This document shows, one piece after another, positions 52,964 to 61,484 of a DNA stretch of 64,000 nucleotides. A model generated the notes under the pieces. The model had not been told where the DNA came from, made no database searches, and saw only the letters and a list, made by a program, of their open reading frames with translations. The stretch is taken from contig NZ_CP051230.1 in assembly GCF_017792385.1 (NCBI RefSeq), positions 1-64,000 of the forward strand, in the 5' to 3' direction. The number at the start of each line of letters is the position of its first letter. Within the stretch, counting starts at the first letter, position 1. Made by a program: the position numbers and the translations under genes. Source of the stretch: Hyphomonas sp. (GTDB taxonomy: Bacteria; Pseudomonadota; Alphaproteobacteria; Caulobacterales; Hyphomonadaceae).

Positions 52964-54373
52964 ATGACACAGCTCAGCCCGGACTTCCTCACCGCCGCCA
53001 AGGACCTGCTCGGCTCCGCCGGATGGAGCATGGATTCAGAGGACCTCGACAGGGTGACGAGCCCGTGGCGCGGCACCTACAAGGGCAACACACCCTTCCT
53101 CGCCAAGCCGGCCACGACCGAGGAGACCGCCGCGCTGGTCAGCTTGTGCAACCGGCACGGCGTCGCCATGACGCCCCAGGGCGGCAATACGGGTCTGGTC
53201 GATGCCGGCACGCCGCATGGCGAGATCTGCATCTCTCTGCAGCGCATGACGGCGATCCGCTCGGTGGATGCCTTCAACAATTCGCTGGTCATCGAGGCAG
53301 GCGCGCCGCTGGTCACCGCACAGCAGGCGGCGGACGAGGCGCGGCGGCTGTTTCCGCTCTCGCTCGGATCGGAAGGCACAGCCACGATCGGCGGCCTGAT
53401 CTCTACCAATGCCGGCGGCGTGGCGGTTCTGCGCTATGGCATGATGCGGGACCTGATCCTCGGCCTTGAAGTCGTGTTGCCGACCGGGGAAGTCCTGAAC
53501 GGCCTGTCCGGCCTGCGCAAGAACAATACCGGTTATGATTTGAAACACCTGTTCGCCGGCGCAGAGGGCACGCTCGGCATCATCACGGCGGCGACGCTGA
53601 AACTGTTCCCGAAGGTCCAGCGCGCCAGCGCCTGGGTGACCTGCGAAACCCCGGACGATGTCGTGAAGCTCCTGTCGCTGGTCCGGGACCATGCCGGCGA
53701 CACGGTGACCAGTTTCGAAATCATTCCAGCCAATGCCATCGCCATGGTACAGGCAGATGTGCCGGGCACGCGCGATCCGCTGCCGTCGGACCTGCCTTGG
53801 CGGGTGCTGATGGAAATCTCCATGTCGCGCACGGCGCATGCCCGCGACCTGCTGGAGGATGCGCTGGCCGCTGCCTATGAGGATGGCCTGATCCGGGACG
53901 CGATCCTGGCCGAGAGCGTCGCGCAGGCGGAAAGCTTCTGGCATATTCGCGAGACGATCCCGCTGTCCAAACGCGCCTATGGCACGGCCCTGAACCAGGA
54001 CATCTCCGTCCCTGTCAGCCGCATCCCGGACTTCATCGAGGCGTGCAATGCCGCTGTGCTTGAAAAATACCCGACAGCTGAATTCGTCATTTTTGGCCAT
54101 GTCGGCGATGGCAATCTGCATTATTCCGTCTGCGAACCGGCGGGCGCCGAACACCCGGTCCTGAAAGGTCAGGACGAGGCCGTGTTCCGGATCATCTACG
54201 ATCAGGTCATGGCGTTTGATGGCTCCATCAGCGCCGAGCATGGTGTCGGCCGTCTCAAGCGCGATGAGCTGGAACGCATCCGTCCGCCCGCGGCCACGGC
54301 CACGATGCGCGCCATCAAGCGGGCGCTTGATCCGGAAAACCTGATGAATCCGGGCCGCGTCATCAAGACTTGA
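52964..54373 (+). CDS. FAD-linked oxidase (D-2-hydroxyacid dehydrogenase type)
   Basis: A 469-residue flavoprotein of the VAO/GlcD family. FAD-binding motif PQGGNTGLV, then EGTATIGGLISTNAGGV and GAEGTLGIITAATLKLFP. The C-terminal cap has the metal-ligand motifs FGHVGDGNLHYS and ISAEHGVGRLKRDEL. It oxidises a D-2-hydroxyacid such as D-2-hydroxyglutarate or D-lactate; the product acceptor is unknown. Cytoplasmic, with no iron-sulfur partner next to it. Confidence 0.95.
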   Translation: MTQLSPDFLTAAKDLLGSAGWSMDSEDLDRVTSPWRGTYKGNTPFLAKPATTEETAALVSLCNRHGVAMTPQGGNTGLVDAGTPHGEICISLQRMTAIRSVDAFNNSLVIEAGAPLVTAQQAADEARRLFPLSLGSEGTATIGGLISTNAGGVAVLRYGMMRDLILGLEVVLPTGEVLNGLSGLRKNNTGYDLKHLFAGAEGTLGIITAATLKLFPKVQRASAWVTCETPDDVVKLLSLVRDHAGDTVTSFEIIPANAIAMVQADVPGTRDPLPSDLPWRVLMEISMSRTAHARDLLEDALAAAYEDGLIRDAILAESVAQAESFWHIRETIPLSKRAYGTALNQDISVPVSRIPDFIEACNAAVLEKYPTAEFVIFGHVGDGNLHYSVCEPAGAEHPVLKGQDEAVFRIIYDQVMAFDGSISAEHGVGRLKRDELERIRPPAATATMRAIKRALDPENLMNPGRVIKT

Positions 54374-54440
54374 CCCTGCGGGGCCTTGCCTTCGGGCGGT
54401 ATGACGTTAGCCTTGTCGCCAGAGTGGTGGGAGAAGAGAC

Positions 54441-54746
54441 ATGCGGACTTTCGCGCTGGGCTTCGGCCTGATGACCTTGCTTGCGGCATGCGCACCGGAC
54501 TCGCCGATGGTTGGCGGTCCGTGCAGCTATGAATCCTCGATCATCACGGCCACAGTTGCCGAAGTCGAGGAAGACGGCGCGGTCTTCAACGGTCCGGAAG
54601 GTGAGTTCTGGGTCTCCGCATCCTATCTGGGCACACCGCCCAAGGTCGGCGACACACTGACCCTGCGCCTGGATCGCATTGTGGAGGGCACCTGCACACC
54701 GGAAATCTTTTCCGTCATCGATCCGGACAGCAGCGACGCCGACTGA
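54441..54746 (+). CDS. Small lipoprotein
   Basis: A 101-residue lipoprotein (lipobox LLAAC, Cys17) with an acidic beta-rich mature domain (SIITATVAEVEEDGAVF, PPKVGDTLTLRL) that contains two further cysteines (GPCSYE, EGTCTPE). It has no recognised family. A GGGAGAAG ribosome site precedes ATG 54441. Its neighbours give no clue to function. Confidence 0.8.
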   Translation: MRTFALGFGLMTLLAACAPDSPMVGGPCSYESSIITATVAEVEEDGAVFNGPEGEFWVSASYLGTPPKVGDTLTLRLDRIVEGTCTPEIFSVIDPDSSDAD

Positions 54747-54771
54747 TCACCACATTGCGCAGGGCCGCGTC

Positions 54772-55413
54772 ATGAAACCTCCCACCTCGGTCAGCACACT
54801 GTCGGACTTTGGCCGGGCCCGCCTCTCGAAATCGTTCTTCATGCGGGACTTCCTGTTTTCCGACATTGCCGCCCTGCACGGCTTTGCAAACATTCCCGGG
54901 GATCCAGATCTGGCCATCGCCGCCGGAACCCGGCTGTGTACCGAACTGCTCGAACCGCTCCAGGATGTGTTCGGCCGGGTCGCCATCCGATCGGCCTACC
55001 GGTCACCGGAAGTCAACGGCTTTGGCAACCAGATGCAGAAAGCCGGCAAGGCCGGATACAATTGCGCGTCAAACGAGAGCAACCACGCTCACCACATCTG
55101 GGACAGGCGCGACGCAGAGGGCAATATGGGCGCGACGGCCTGTATCGTCATCCCGGCTTTTCATGACGCCTTCTCCGGAGAAGGGGACTGGCAGAAGCTG
55201 GCCTGGTGGATCCACGACCATCTGCCGTATTCGACGCTGTATTTCTTCCCAAAGCTCTGGGCCGTGAACATACAATGGCGGGAAAATCCTGTCCGGCAGA
55301 TCGACAGCTACACAAAGCCGAGGGGACGGCTGACTTCCCCCGGAATGCCAAACCACGCCGCATCGCATGAAGCAGACTGGGCCATCTTGCGGGACGTTTT
55401 CCCCGGCGCGTGA
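54772..55413 (+). CDS. Peptidase M15-like protein of unknown function
   Basis: A 213-residue protein with no signal peptide. The central part resembles peptidase M15A (D-Ala-D-Ala carboxypeptidase-like): IRSAYRSPEVNGFG, then a His/Asp-rich segment (NHAHHIWDRRDAEG) where M15 enzymes have their zinc ligands, and WWIHDHLPYSTLYFF near the C-terminus. The spacing differs from the canonical HxxxxxxD...H pattern, so catalytic activity is uncertain. ATG 54772 is preferred to an upstream start, which would overlap the small lipoprotein gene. Confidence 0.8.
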   Translation: MKPPTSVSTLSDFGRARLSKSFFMRDFLFSDIAALHGFANIPGDPDLAIAAGTRLCTELLEPLQDVFGRVAIRSAYRSPEVNGFGNQMQKAGKAGYNCASNESNHAHHIWDRRDAEGNMGATACIVIPAFHDAFSGEGDWQKLAWWIHDHLPYSTLYFFPKLWAVNIQWRENPVRQIDSYTKPRGRLTSPGMPNHAASHEADWAILRDVFPGA

Positions 55414-55419
55414 CGCAGG

Positions 55420-57330
55420 TCAGCCTCGCCGCCCGAACAGGCGTTCTATGTCGGCCAGTTTCAGTTCCACATAGGTCGGCCGGCCGTGATTGCACTGGCC
55501 TGAGTGCGGCGTGGCCTCCATCTGGCGCAGCAACGCGTTCATCTCCTCGCCATTGAGGCGACGACCGGCCCGAACCGAACCGCGGCATGCCATATTGCCC
55601 ATCACTTCCTCGAACCGCTCCTTCAGGGCAAGCCCGGCATCATATTCGGCAAAATCATCGGCAAGGTCGCGGATCAGTCCCATCGCATCCATTTCGCCGA
55701 ACAGGGCCGGGGTCGCCCGCACGCAGATCGCACCAGCGCCAAAGGGTTCAATCTCCAAACCGAGTTCAGCCAGTTCGTCTGCACGCTCCAGCACACGGGC
55801 GGCTTCGTCTTCGGAGAGTTCCACCACGTCCGGAATCAACAGCGCCTGCCGTTTCACGCCGCCAGCCGCCATCTGCCGCTTCATGTCTTCATAGACGAGG
55901 CGCTCATGTGCGGCGTGCTGATCGACAATGACGATCCCGTCCGCCGTCTGCGCCACGACATAGGTTTCGTGCAATTGCGCGCGGGCCACGCCAAGCGGAA
56001 AGTCGCCAGGCACGCCCTGCGCGGGCGTGGCCCCGGGCTCCACACGCGCCGAGGGGGCCCCATCGTGGCGAAAGACAGGGGGCGGGGCTTCGCTCAGCCC
56101 GTGCAGGGCCGCAGCGGACGGCGGCAGGGGCTGGTCCAGATCCGGCCCGACGGGTTGGCGATAATAGGACGAGGGCGAAGCCTGGCGTTCTGGTGCCGGC
56201 GGCACGGACCAGAGATTCGGAGAAGTCGCCTCCTCGATCTTCACCTTGCCGAGGGCGTAGTTTGCTACGGTGGTGGAGGCCCGGTGCCCGGCCGCTGCTA
56301 AGGCATGGCGCAGCGCACCAATCATCAGCCCTCGCACATTCCCTGCGTCCCGGAAGCGGACTTCCGTCTTCGCCGGATGCACGTTCACATCGACATATTC
56401 CGGATCCAGATCCACGAACAGGGCGGCCAGCGGGTGACGGTCCCGCGCCAGGAAATCCTGATACGCCGCCCGGATGACACCATTCAGCATCCGGTCCTTC
56501 ACCGGCCGGCCATTGACGAACAGGAACTGCATCTGCGCATTGCCGCGGTTCAGCGTCGGCAGCCCGGCAAATCCGCTGAGGCGCACGCCTTCGCGTTCCG
56601 CATCGATTTCAAGGGCGTTCTCACGGAAGTCCCGCCCCATGATTGCGCCCAGCCTTGCCAATTGCCCGGCCGCACCTTCCGCTTCGGCGGCATATCTCAG
56701 GGAGTTGCGGCCATTGTTCTCCAGCGAGATCGCCACATGCGGATTGGCCATGGCCAGCCGTTTCACCGTGTCGGTCACGGCCATCGCTTCGGCGCGTTCG
56801 CCCTTCATGAATTTCAGCCGGGCGGGCGTTGCATAGAACAGGTCCCGCACTTCGATCCGCGTTCCGGTCTCGCCGCGCCCGGTAAACGCTGCCGGGCGGG
56901 GGCCTTCCATCCGTCCGGCCTCGACAAACACTTCCGCAGCATCCTCGCCTGCGGCACGCGAGGAAATGCTGCACCGGCTGACGGAGGCAATCGACGGCAA
57001 CGCTTCGCCGCGAAACCCCATCGTATGGATGTTGAGCAGATCAACCCGTCCGCCATCATCCGGGACGAGTTTTGACGTGGCGTGCCGCTCCAGAGCGACC
57101 AGCAGGTCATCGGCAGACATGCCACAACCATCATCCTCGATGATGATCCGCTTCAGGCCGCCGGCCTCGATCGATACCGAAATGCGCCGCGCCCCCGCAT
57201 CAAGGGCGTTCTCGACCAGTTCCTTGACCGCCGCAGCCGGGCGTTCGACCACTTCACCGGCCGCAATCCGGTTCACGACATCGGGGGGCAGCTTGCGTAT
57301 TTCGGGGCGGGATCGGACGGAATCAGCCAT
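55420..57330 (-). CDS. mutL: DNA mismatch repair protein MutL (endonuclease type)
   Basis: A 636-residue MutL: a GHKL ATPase N-domain (LPPDVVNRIAAGEVVERP, ELVENALDAGA with Glu40-Asn41, DDGCGM, TMGFRGEALPSI), a linker and a C-terminal domain with the nuclease motif DQHA-x2-E-x4-E at about 470-481 and the downstream ACR and CNHGRP (613-618) metal-site motifs. That motif marks the nicking type used where no MutH/Dam system exists. ATG 57330 is supported because the upstream in-frame extension is unlike MutL and overlaps the divergent cytochrome c gene. It converges with the M15-like gene. Confidence 0.97.
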   Translation of the reverse strand: MADSVRSRPEIRKLPPDVVNRIAAGEVVERPAAAVKELVENALDAGARRISVSIEAGGLKRIIIEDDGCGMSADDLLVALERHATSKLVPDDGGRVDLLNIHTMGFRGEALPSIASVSRCSISSRAAGEDAAEVFVEAGRMEGPRPAAFTGRGETGTRIEVRDLFYATPARLKFMKGERAEAMAVTDTVKRLAMANPHVAISLENNGRNSLRYAAEAEGAAGQLARLGAIMGRDFRENALEIDAEREGVRLSGFAGLPTLNRGNAQMQFLFVNGRPVKDRMLNGVIRAAYQDFLARDRHPLAALFVDLDPEYVDVNVHPAKTEVRFRDAGNVRGLMIGALRHALAAAGHRASTTVANYALGKVKIEEATSPNLWSVPPAPERQASPSSYYRQPVGPDLDQPLPPSAAALHGLSEAPPPVFRHDGAPSARVEPGATPAQGVPGDFPLGVARAQLHETYVVAQTADGIVIVDQHAAHERLVYEDMKRQMAAGGVKRQALLIPDVVELSEDEAARVLERADELAELGLEIEPFGAGAICVRATPALFGEMDAMGLIRDLADDFAEYDAGLALKERFEEVMGNMACRGSVRAGRRLNGEEMNALLRQMEATPHSGQCNHGRPTYVELKLADIERLFGRRG

Positions 57331-57481
57331 TCCTCCAGCATATCGCGATGCGGCGTGCTTGTCCCTGCCTGCCCGCAGGCCCGGCACGCCAGTGTACGCG
57401 GCGGCCACTTGACGCAGGCCGGTTGCCTTCCGCCCGGTTACCTCACAAAGTGCGGCCAGACCTTTCGGAGCCTGACCTGAC

Positions 57482-58021
57482 ATGAAGATGATTTCCTCCA
57501 TCGCAATCGCCGCCCTTGTGGGGCTTGCTGCCTGTGGCGGCTCGGATGCCCCCGCAAATGAAACGCCTGCTGAGCCCGCTCCGGCCGCGGCCACCCCGGC
57601 CGCCACGCCCGCACCCGCGGCGCCTGCAACGGACGCCCCATCGCCCTTCGCGGCCCTGCCTGCACCCTACAACACGGCAGACTATGCGCGCGGCCGCCGG
57701 ACATGGAAACTCTGCCAGTCCTGCCACCTGACCGCCGAAGGCGCCGGCAATCTGGTCGGCCCAAACCTGCATGGCCTGTTCGGTCGCGAAGCCGGTACGC
57801 TGGACGGTTTTGCCTATTCTCCGGCCCTGCAGGAAGCCGATTTCGTCTGGACCCCGGAACAGGTCGATCATTGGCTCGAAAATCCGCGCACCTTCCTGCC
57901 CGGCAACCGCATGACCTTTGCGGGCGTCCGCAAGCCTGAAGACCGGATCGCGGTTGTCGCCTATCTGATGAGCGAAACCGGATATGACGCCGCCGCGATG
58001 CCGGACACGGCGGAGGAATAG
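57482..58021 (+). CDS. Cytochrome c family lipoprotein
   Basis: A 179-residue lipoprotein: lipobox LAAC (Cys18), an Ala/Pro linker to residue about 60, then a class I cytochrome c with heme-binding CQSCH (Cys78, Cys81, His82) and a distal Met144 in GNRMTFAG. It resembles membrane-bound c2/c552 types that carry electrons to a terminal oxidase. The lipid anchor keeps it at a membrane. It stands alone, divergent from mutL. Confidence 0.94.
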   Translation: MKMISSIAIAALVGLAACGGSDAPANETPAEPAPAAATPAATPAPAAPATDAPSPFAALPAPYNTADYARGRRTWKLCQSCHLTAEGAGNLVGPNLHGLFGREAGTLDGFAYSPALQEADFVWTPEQVDHWLENPRTFLPGNRMTFAGVRKPEDRIAVVAYLMSETGYDAAAMPDTAEE

Positions 58022-58031
58022 GCCTCCGGCT

Positions 58032-58721
58032 TCAGTGCCGGAAACTGACGGCGAGCAGCACGGCCTGCTCGTCGAACTCCCCGGCAAACTCCTGACGGTA
58101 CCCCACGGCCAGATCGGCCCAGTCGAAATGATAGCCCAGCTTGGTCTCGTACTTGCTGGAATCGGCCGTGTCGCTACCGCGCTCGATCCATAACTGCTGG
58201 CCGAGGAACAGATTCTGCCAGAGATCGACGCCATAGCCGATCTCTGCCCGGTGACGGACGCACCCGTCCTCGTAGCGCACCGACACCGCGTCCGCGAAGG
58301 CATGGAAATTCCGTCCTCCGCGCAAGCCGGACAGGCCACCACTCACACGGATTTCCCCACCCCAGCTGTCACAGCCGAACACGCCGCCCACCGAATTGCC
58401 TTCCAGAAGGCCGGCCTCAACCCCGATGGCCCAGCCCTTGTGATCCACCAATTGGCGGCGCAGCGTGGCGCGCCAGGCCGTGCGGTCGAACTGGCTGCCC
58501 GCCGTTTCGTAGGCCACCGCTTCCGATTTCGCCGTCACAGACCAGCCGGGGGCCAGCCCATATTCGCCATAGAGTTCCACGCGGTTTCCGCGAATGCCTT
58601 CCAGTTCTTCCGCAGTTAGCACAGCCTGCGCATACCAGCCGCCTTCCGGCTGGGCCCACGGACCCGCCCATGCCGGGCCCGTCACGGCCATCGCCAGCAA
58701 GAAACATCCCGAACCCCTCAT
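58032..58721 (-). CDS. Predicted outer-membrane beta-barrel protein
   Basis: A 229-residue protein with a signal peptide (cleavage after AWA) and about 8-10 alternating amphipathic strands (YAQAVLTAEELEGI, RVELYGEYGLAPGWSVTAKSEA, KYETKLGYHFDWADLAVGYRQEF), ending LLAVSFRH. The pattern is that of a small outer-membrane barrel of unknown function. Two cysteines sit in loops (FGCDSW, DGCVRHR) and may pair. No domain is recognised. Confidence 0.78.
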   Translation of the reverse strand: MRGSGCFLLAMAVTGPAWAGPWAQPEGGWYAQAVLTAEELEGIRGNRVELYGEYGLAPGWSVTAKSEAVAYETAGSQFDRTAWRATLRRQLVDHKGWAIGVEAGLLEGNSVGGVFGCDSWGGEIRVSGGLSGLRGGRNFHAFADAVSVRYEDGCVRHRAEIGYGVDLWQNLFLGQQLWIERGSDTADSSKYETKLGYHFDWADLAVGYRQEFAGEFDEQAVLLAVSFRH

Positions 58722-58806
58722 GGCATCGCAACCTAATCACGAAATCCAGGGTTGAAAACTCATTTCCGCTCCCGGCGTGCCGCAAAGATCGCATGTCGCA
58801 CGCACG

Positions 58807-58839
58807 AAAAAGCCCCCACCTGACCAGGCGGGGGCTTTT
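58807..58839 (-). terminator. Intrinsic terminator of the MarR gene
   Basis: AAAAGCCCCC (58808-58817) pairs with GGGGGCTTTT (58830-58839). Read on the minus strand, the hairpin is followed by a T run and ends the marR transcript, 24 bases after its stop. It may also work in the opposite direction. Confidence 0.88.
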
Positions 58840-58862
58840 GCAAGACGCGTGAAGCGTGGCTC

Positions 58863-59357
58863 CTAGAGACGGAAACGGATCTGGTCTGACCAGAAACGCT
58901 CAAGGCGCGAGATGGTCTTGTTAAGCTGGGACAGGTCATCCGGACGGACGCTGGCGGTCGGCTCCAGGGCACCGGCCTGCTTTTCGAACAGGGCTTCGAC
59001 CCGCTTGCGGACTTTGAGGCCGCGCTCGGTCAGGCTGAGCGTGACGGTGCGCTTGTCATCCTCGGAACGCGTCTGAATGAGATAGCCGCCTTCCTGCAGT
59101 TTCTTGACGTTGTAGGACAGGCTGGTGCCGGCAAAGGCGCCGCGAGCACGCAGAACAGACGCCGGGGCCTCGCCTTCACCAATTTCATAAAGCAGCAGGG
59201 CCTGAACACCGGTCAGGGACCGTTCGCCGCCGCGCTCCAGATCGTCTTTGACAACATCGTGAAGACGACGGTGCGCCTGCTCAAGCAAAGACAAAGACTT
59301 CAGGAAGGATTCACCAAGACTATTGTTCGCAGTTTCCTGCGTTTCTGCAATCATCAT
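58863..59357 (-). CDS. MarR-family transcriptional regulator
   Basis: A 164-residue winged-helix regulator. The DNA-binding core is RSLTGVQALLLYEIGEG, RGAFAGTSLSYNVKKLQEGGYLIQTRSEDDKRTVTLSLTERG, with dimerisation helices at both ends. ATGs at 59357 and 59354 are adjacent; GTG 59369 is further upstream. The region just upstream is AT-rich with inverted repeats that could be its own operator (59382-59406). Target genes are not apparent: the DUF805 gene lies upstream on the same strand. Confidence 0.92.
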   Translation of the reverse strand: MMIAETQETANNSLGESFLKSLSLLEQAHRRLHDVVKDDLERGGERSLTGVQALLLYEIGEGEAPASVLRARGAFAGTSLSYNVKKLQEGGYLIQTRSEDDKRTVTLSLTERGLKVRKRVEALFEKQAGALEPTASVRPDDLSQLNKTISRLERFWSDQIRFRL

Positions 59358-59381
59358 ACTCACCACCACTCAATTTATTTT

Positions 59382-59406
59382 ACTCAACTTTTGTTGTAGT
59401 TTGAGT
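59382..59406. promoter_or_regulatory. Inverted repeat upstream of marR
   Basis: ACTCAA (59382-59387) is mirrored by TTGAGT (59401-59406), and CAAC-TTTT-GTTG (59385-59396) overlaps the left half. It lies 25 bases upstream of the marR start in AT-rich DNA, which suits MarR autoregulation. Confidence 0.5.
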
Positions 59407-59491
59407 AGAAGTACAGCATCATTCCTAATGAATTGATAAGCATACCCTTTTCGGAAGACTAGAAGGTTAACAAACGGCCGAATACATTAAC

Positions 59492-59509
59492 CGTTACTAT
59501 TGCGTAACG
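59492..59509. promoter_or_regulatory. Inverted repeat in the marR-DUF805 gap
   Basis: CGTTAC-TATTGC-GTAACG is a perfect 6-6-6 inverted repeat. TTAAC elements sit at 59467-59471 and 59487-59491, resembling CtrA half-sites but without the standard 7-base spacing. Possibly a regulator site for the marR promoter, or structure at the end of the DUF805 transcript. Confidence 0.35.
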
Positions 59510-59556
59510 ATTTAGTGGACCGCAGCCTTTCGTGAATTCAAATATTCGATTGCAGG

Positions 59557-60255
59557 TCAGGCAAACGTGTCGGCCATGCTCCGGGCCCCGTATTTCGGAC
59601 TCGGGCCATGCACATTCTCTTCTGGCCGGCTGTCGATGAACATGAAGACCAGCACGATCAGGCCGCCGATATAGGGGATCAGGTTCAGCAGATACATCCA
59701 GCCGGACAGGTCCTGGTCGTGGAACCGACGTACGGTGACCGCGATGCCGGGAATGATGGTGTAAAGCCACCAGAGGACCGTGAAGATCGGCAGGAAGTAT
59801 CCATCGGAGTCATCCACGCCGAATACTGCCAGTGTCAGAATGGTGTCCAGTATGAGCGCAACAAAGAACGTCAGAATGTAGAACAGGATAAAGCCCCAAT
59901 ACTCCTGTCGGCGCGCGCGGCCATGGAACTGGAAGTAATTGGAGGACAGGCACCGGAGAAAATAGGTCCAGATGCCGTCACTCTTCACTGCCGGGATTCG
60001 GGCATAGGCCGGCGCCGCCGCAGCAGCCATGGGCGCCTGCGCCGGAGCAGCCGCTGCCGCTTGCGCCCCGCGCGGCTGAAGCAGGTAGATGTCACGCGCT
60101 TCATCGCCCATGGCCACGAAATCAACTTCATGGCCCTGCACCAGCCGGTTGTCATCGCGCACCTGCGCCTGAGAGAATTTGTAGCGTGCGCCATCATCCC
60201 CAAGAATGATGCCGAGCCCCTCGGCGGAATCCGCCTTCAAAACCTGTCCGCGCAT
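59557..60255 (-). CDS. DUF805 membrane protein with N-terminal soluble domain
   Basis: A 232-residue protein. Residues 1-60 are a small beta-rich domain (MRGQVLKADSAEGLGIILGDDGARYKF, QVRDDNRLVQGHEVDF) that resembles a cold-shock/OB fold. An Ala/Pro linker leads to a DUF805 domain (FQFHGRARRQEYWGFILFYI, ITVRRFHDQDLSGWMYLLNLIP) with four membrane helices. DUF805 proteins are inner-membrane proteins of unknown role. The domain pairing is seen in one open frame. Confidence is high for the family, low for function. Confidence 0.9.
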   Translation of the reverse strand: MRGQVLKADSAEGLGIILGDDGARYKFSQAQVRDDNRLVQGHEVDFVAMGDEARDIYLLQPRGAQAAAAAPAQAPMAAAAAPAYARIPAVKSDGIWTYFLRCLSSNYFQFHGRARRQEYWGFILFYILTFFVALILDTILTLAVFGVDDSDGYFLPIFTVLWWLYTIIPGIAVTVRRFHDQDLSGWMYLLNLIPYIGGLIVLVFMFIDSRPEENVHGPSPKYGARSMADTFA

Positions 60256-60315
60256 GCCTGCTCCTGAATCGCCCCATCAAAACTGGCGGCACTATTTCAA
60301 GACAGGCAGCGGGGC

Positions 60316-61380
60316 TCAATCCCCAAAGGTCAATTCATCGGCCCCAAGCTGCTCGAAATATGCCGCGACATCTGCCTCGCTGACCTCCTCCAGCGTCGCG
60401 GGCTGCCATTTCGGGTCATTGTCCTTGTCGATGATCACGGCGCGCACGCCTTCGAGGAAGTCATGGCTCTGCACCTTGCGCCAGCCAATGCGGTACTCCA
60501 TCCGCATATTGTCCTCGAAGGTTTCCATCTTTGCGCCTTCACGCACCTGGCGCAGCGCCACCTTCACCGTCTCCGGCGACTTGGTGCGAAGGGTAGCCGC
60601 CTGCTCCACGGCCCAGTCATCGCCGGAAGCCTCCAATGCCGCGACAATCTCCTCGGCCGTCTCCCGGGCAAAGCACGCATCGATCACCTCGCGATGAGCC
60701 TCGAAACTGCCCGGCGGGACAGCATGGGTCAGACCCCGCAGGATCTCGTTCAGCATCTCGGCCGCGCCAACGGAGAAGTCGGCACTTTCCACCTGCTTCT
60801 TCAAATTCGGGATCAGTTCGGACGGCAGATAATGGGTCGCCACGCGCGCAGCCGCCACGTCCACACCCTTCAGGCGCGCACCGGTCAGGGCGAGCCAGGT
60901 ACCAAGTTCGCCGGACAGTCGCGGCAGGAACCAGCCACCGCCGACATCCGGGAACAGGCCGATCCCGGTTTCCGGCATGGCGAACAGGGTGCGCTCAGTC
61001 GCAACGCGATGGGAGCCGTGCACCGACAAGCCGACCCCGCCGCCCATCGTCACACCGTCCATGATGGCCAGCACCGGCTTGGGAAAAGTCTTCAGCGCGG
61101 CATTCATGCGGTATTCGACACGGAAGAAGGCCCGCGCCTCGCCGGCATCGCCTGCGCCACTTTCGGCCAGCATGCGAATGTCCCCCCCGGCACAGAACCC
61201 CCGCGTGCCGTCCTCATGATCAATCATGACCAGGTAGACGGTGGGATCCTCGGCCCAACGCTCCAGCGCCGCCAGAATCGTGTCGCACATCGGCGCATTC
61301 AGCGCGTGCAGCGCCTTCGGACGGGTCAGCGTGATGCGGCCCACACCGCGATGGACCTCGACCGATACCTCATTCGACAT
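60316..61380 (-). CDS. 3-hydroxyisobutyryl-CoA hydrolase (enoyl-CoA hydratase family)
   Basis: A 354-residue crotonase-fold protein of the HIBYL-CoA hydrolase group (ECH_2). Oxyanion motifs GFCAGGDIRML and MDGVTMGGGVGLS, the Glu-containing FAMPETGIGLFPDVGGGWFLPRL and a long C-terminal helical part ending WQPATLEEVSEADV. It releases 3-hydroxyisobutyrate from its CoA ester in valine catabolism. Length and motifs favour the hydrolase over a generic hydratase. Confidence 0.94.
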   Translation of the reverse strand: MSNEVSVEVHRGVGRITLTRPKALHALNAPMCDTILAALERWAEDPTVYLVMIDHEDGTRGFCAGGDIRMLAESGAGDAGEARAFFRVEYRMNAALKTFPKPVLAIMDGVTMGGGVGLSVHGSHRVATERTLFAMPETGIGLFPDVGGGWFLPRLSGELGTWLALTGARLKGVDVAAARVATHYLPSELIPNLKKQVESADFSVGAAEMLNEILRGLTHAVPPGSFEAHREVIDACFARETAEEIVAALEASGDDWAVEQAATLRTKSPETVKVALRQVREGAKMETFEDNMRMEYRIGWRKVQSHDFLEGVRAVIIDKDNDPKWQPATLEEVSEADVAAYFEQLGADELTFGD

Positions 61381-61484
61381 GTTCTATCCCTTTGTCTCCG
61401 CCGGCCCGGGCCGGTCTCACTTTTACGGCCATACCCCTACAGGGGTCGCAGTCGGGATCAAGCCCGCAGCGCAAGGGAGAACAC

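Noticed and set aside
57331..57606. An N-terminal extension of MutL
   Set aside because: It runs over the divergent cytochrome c gene and its start is unlike other MutL proteins; the standard MutL start is at 57330.
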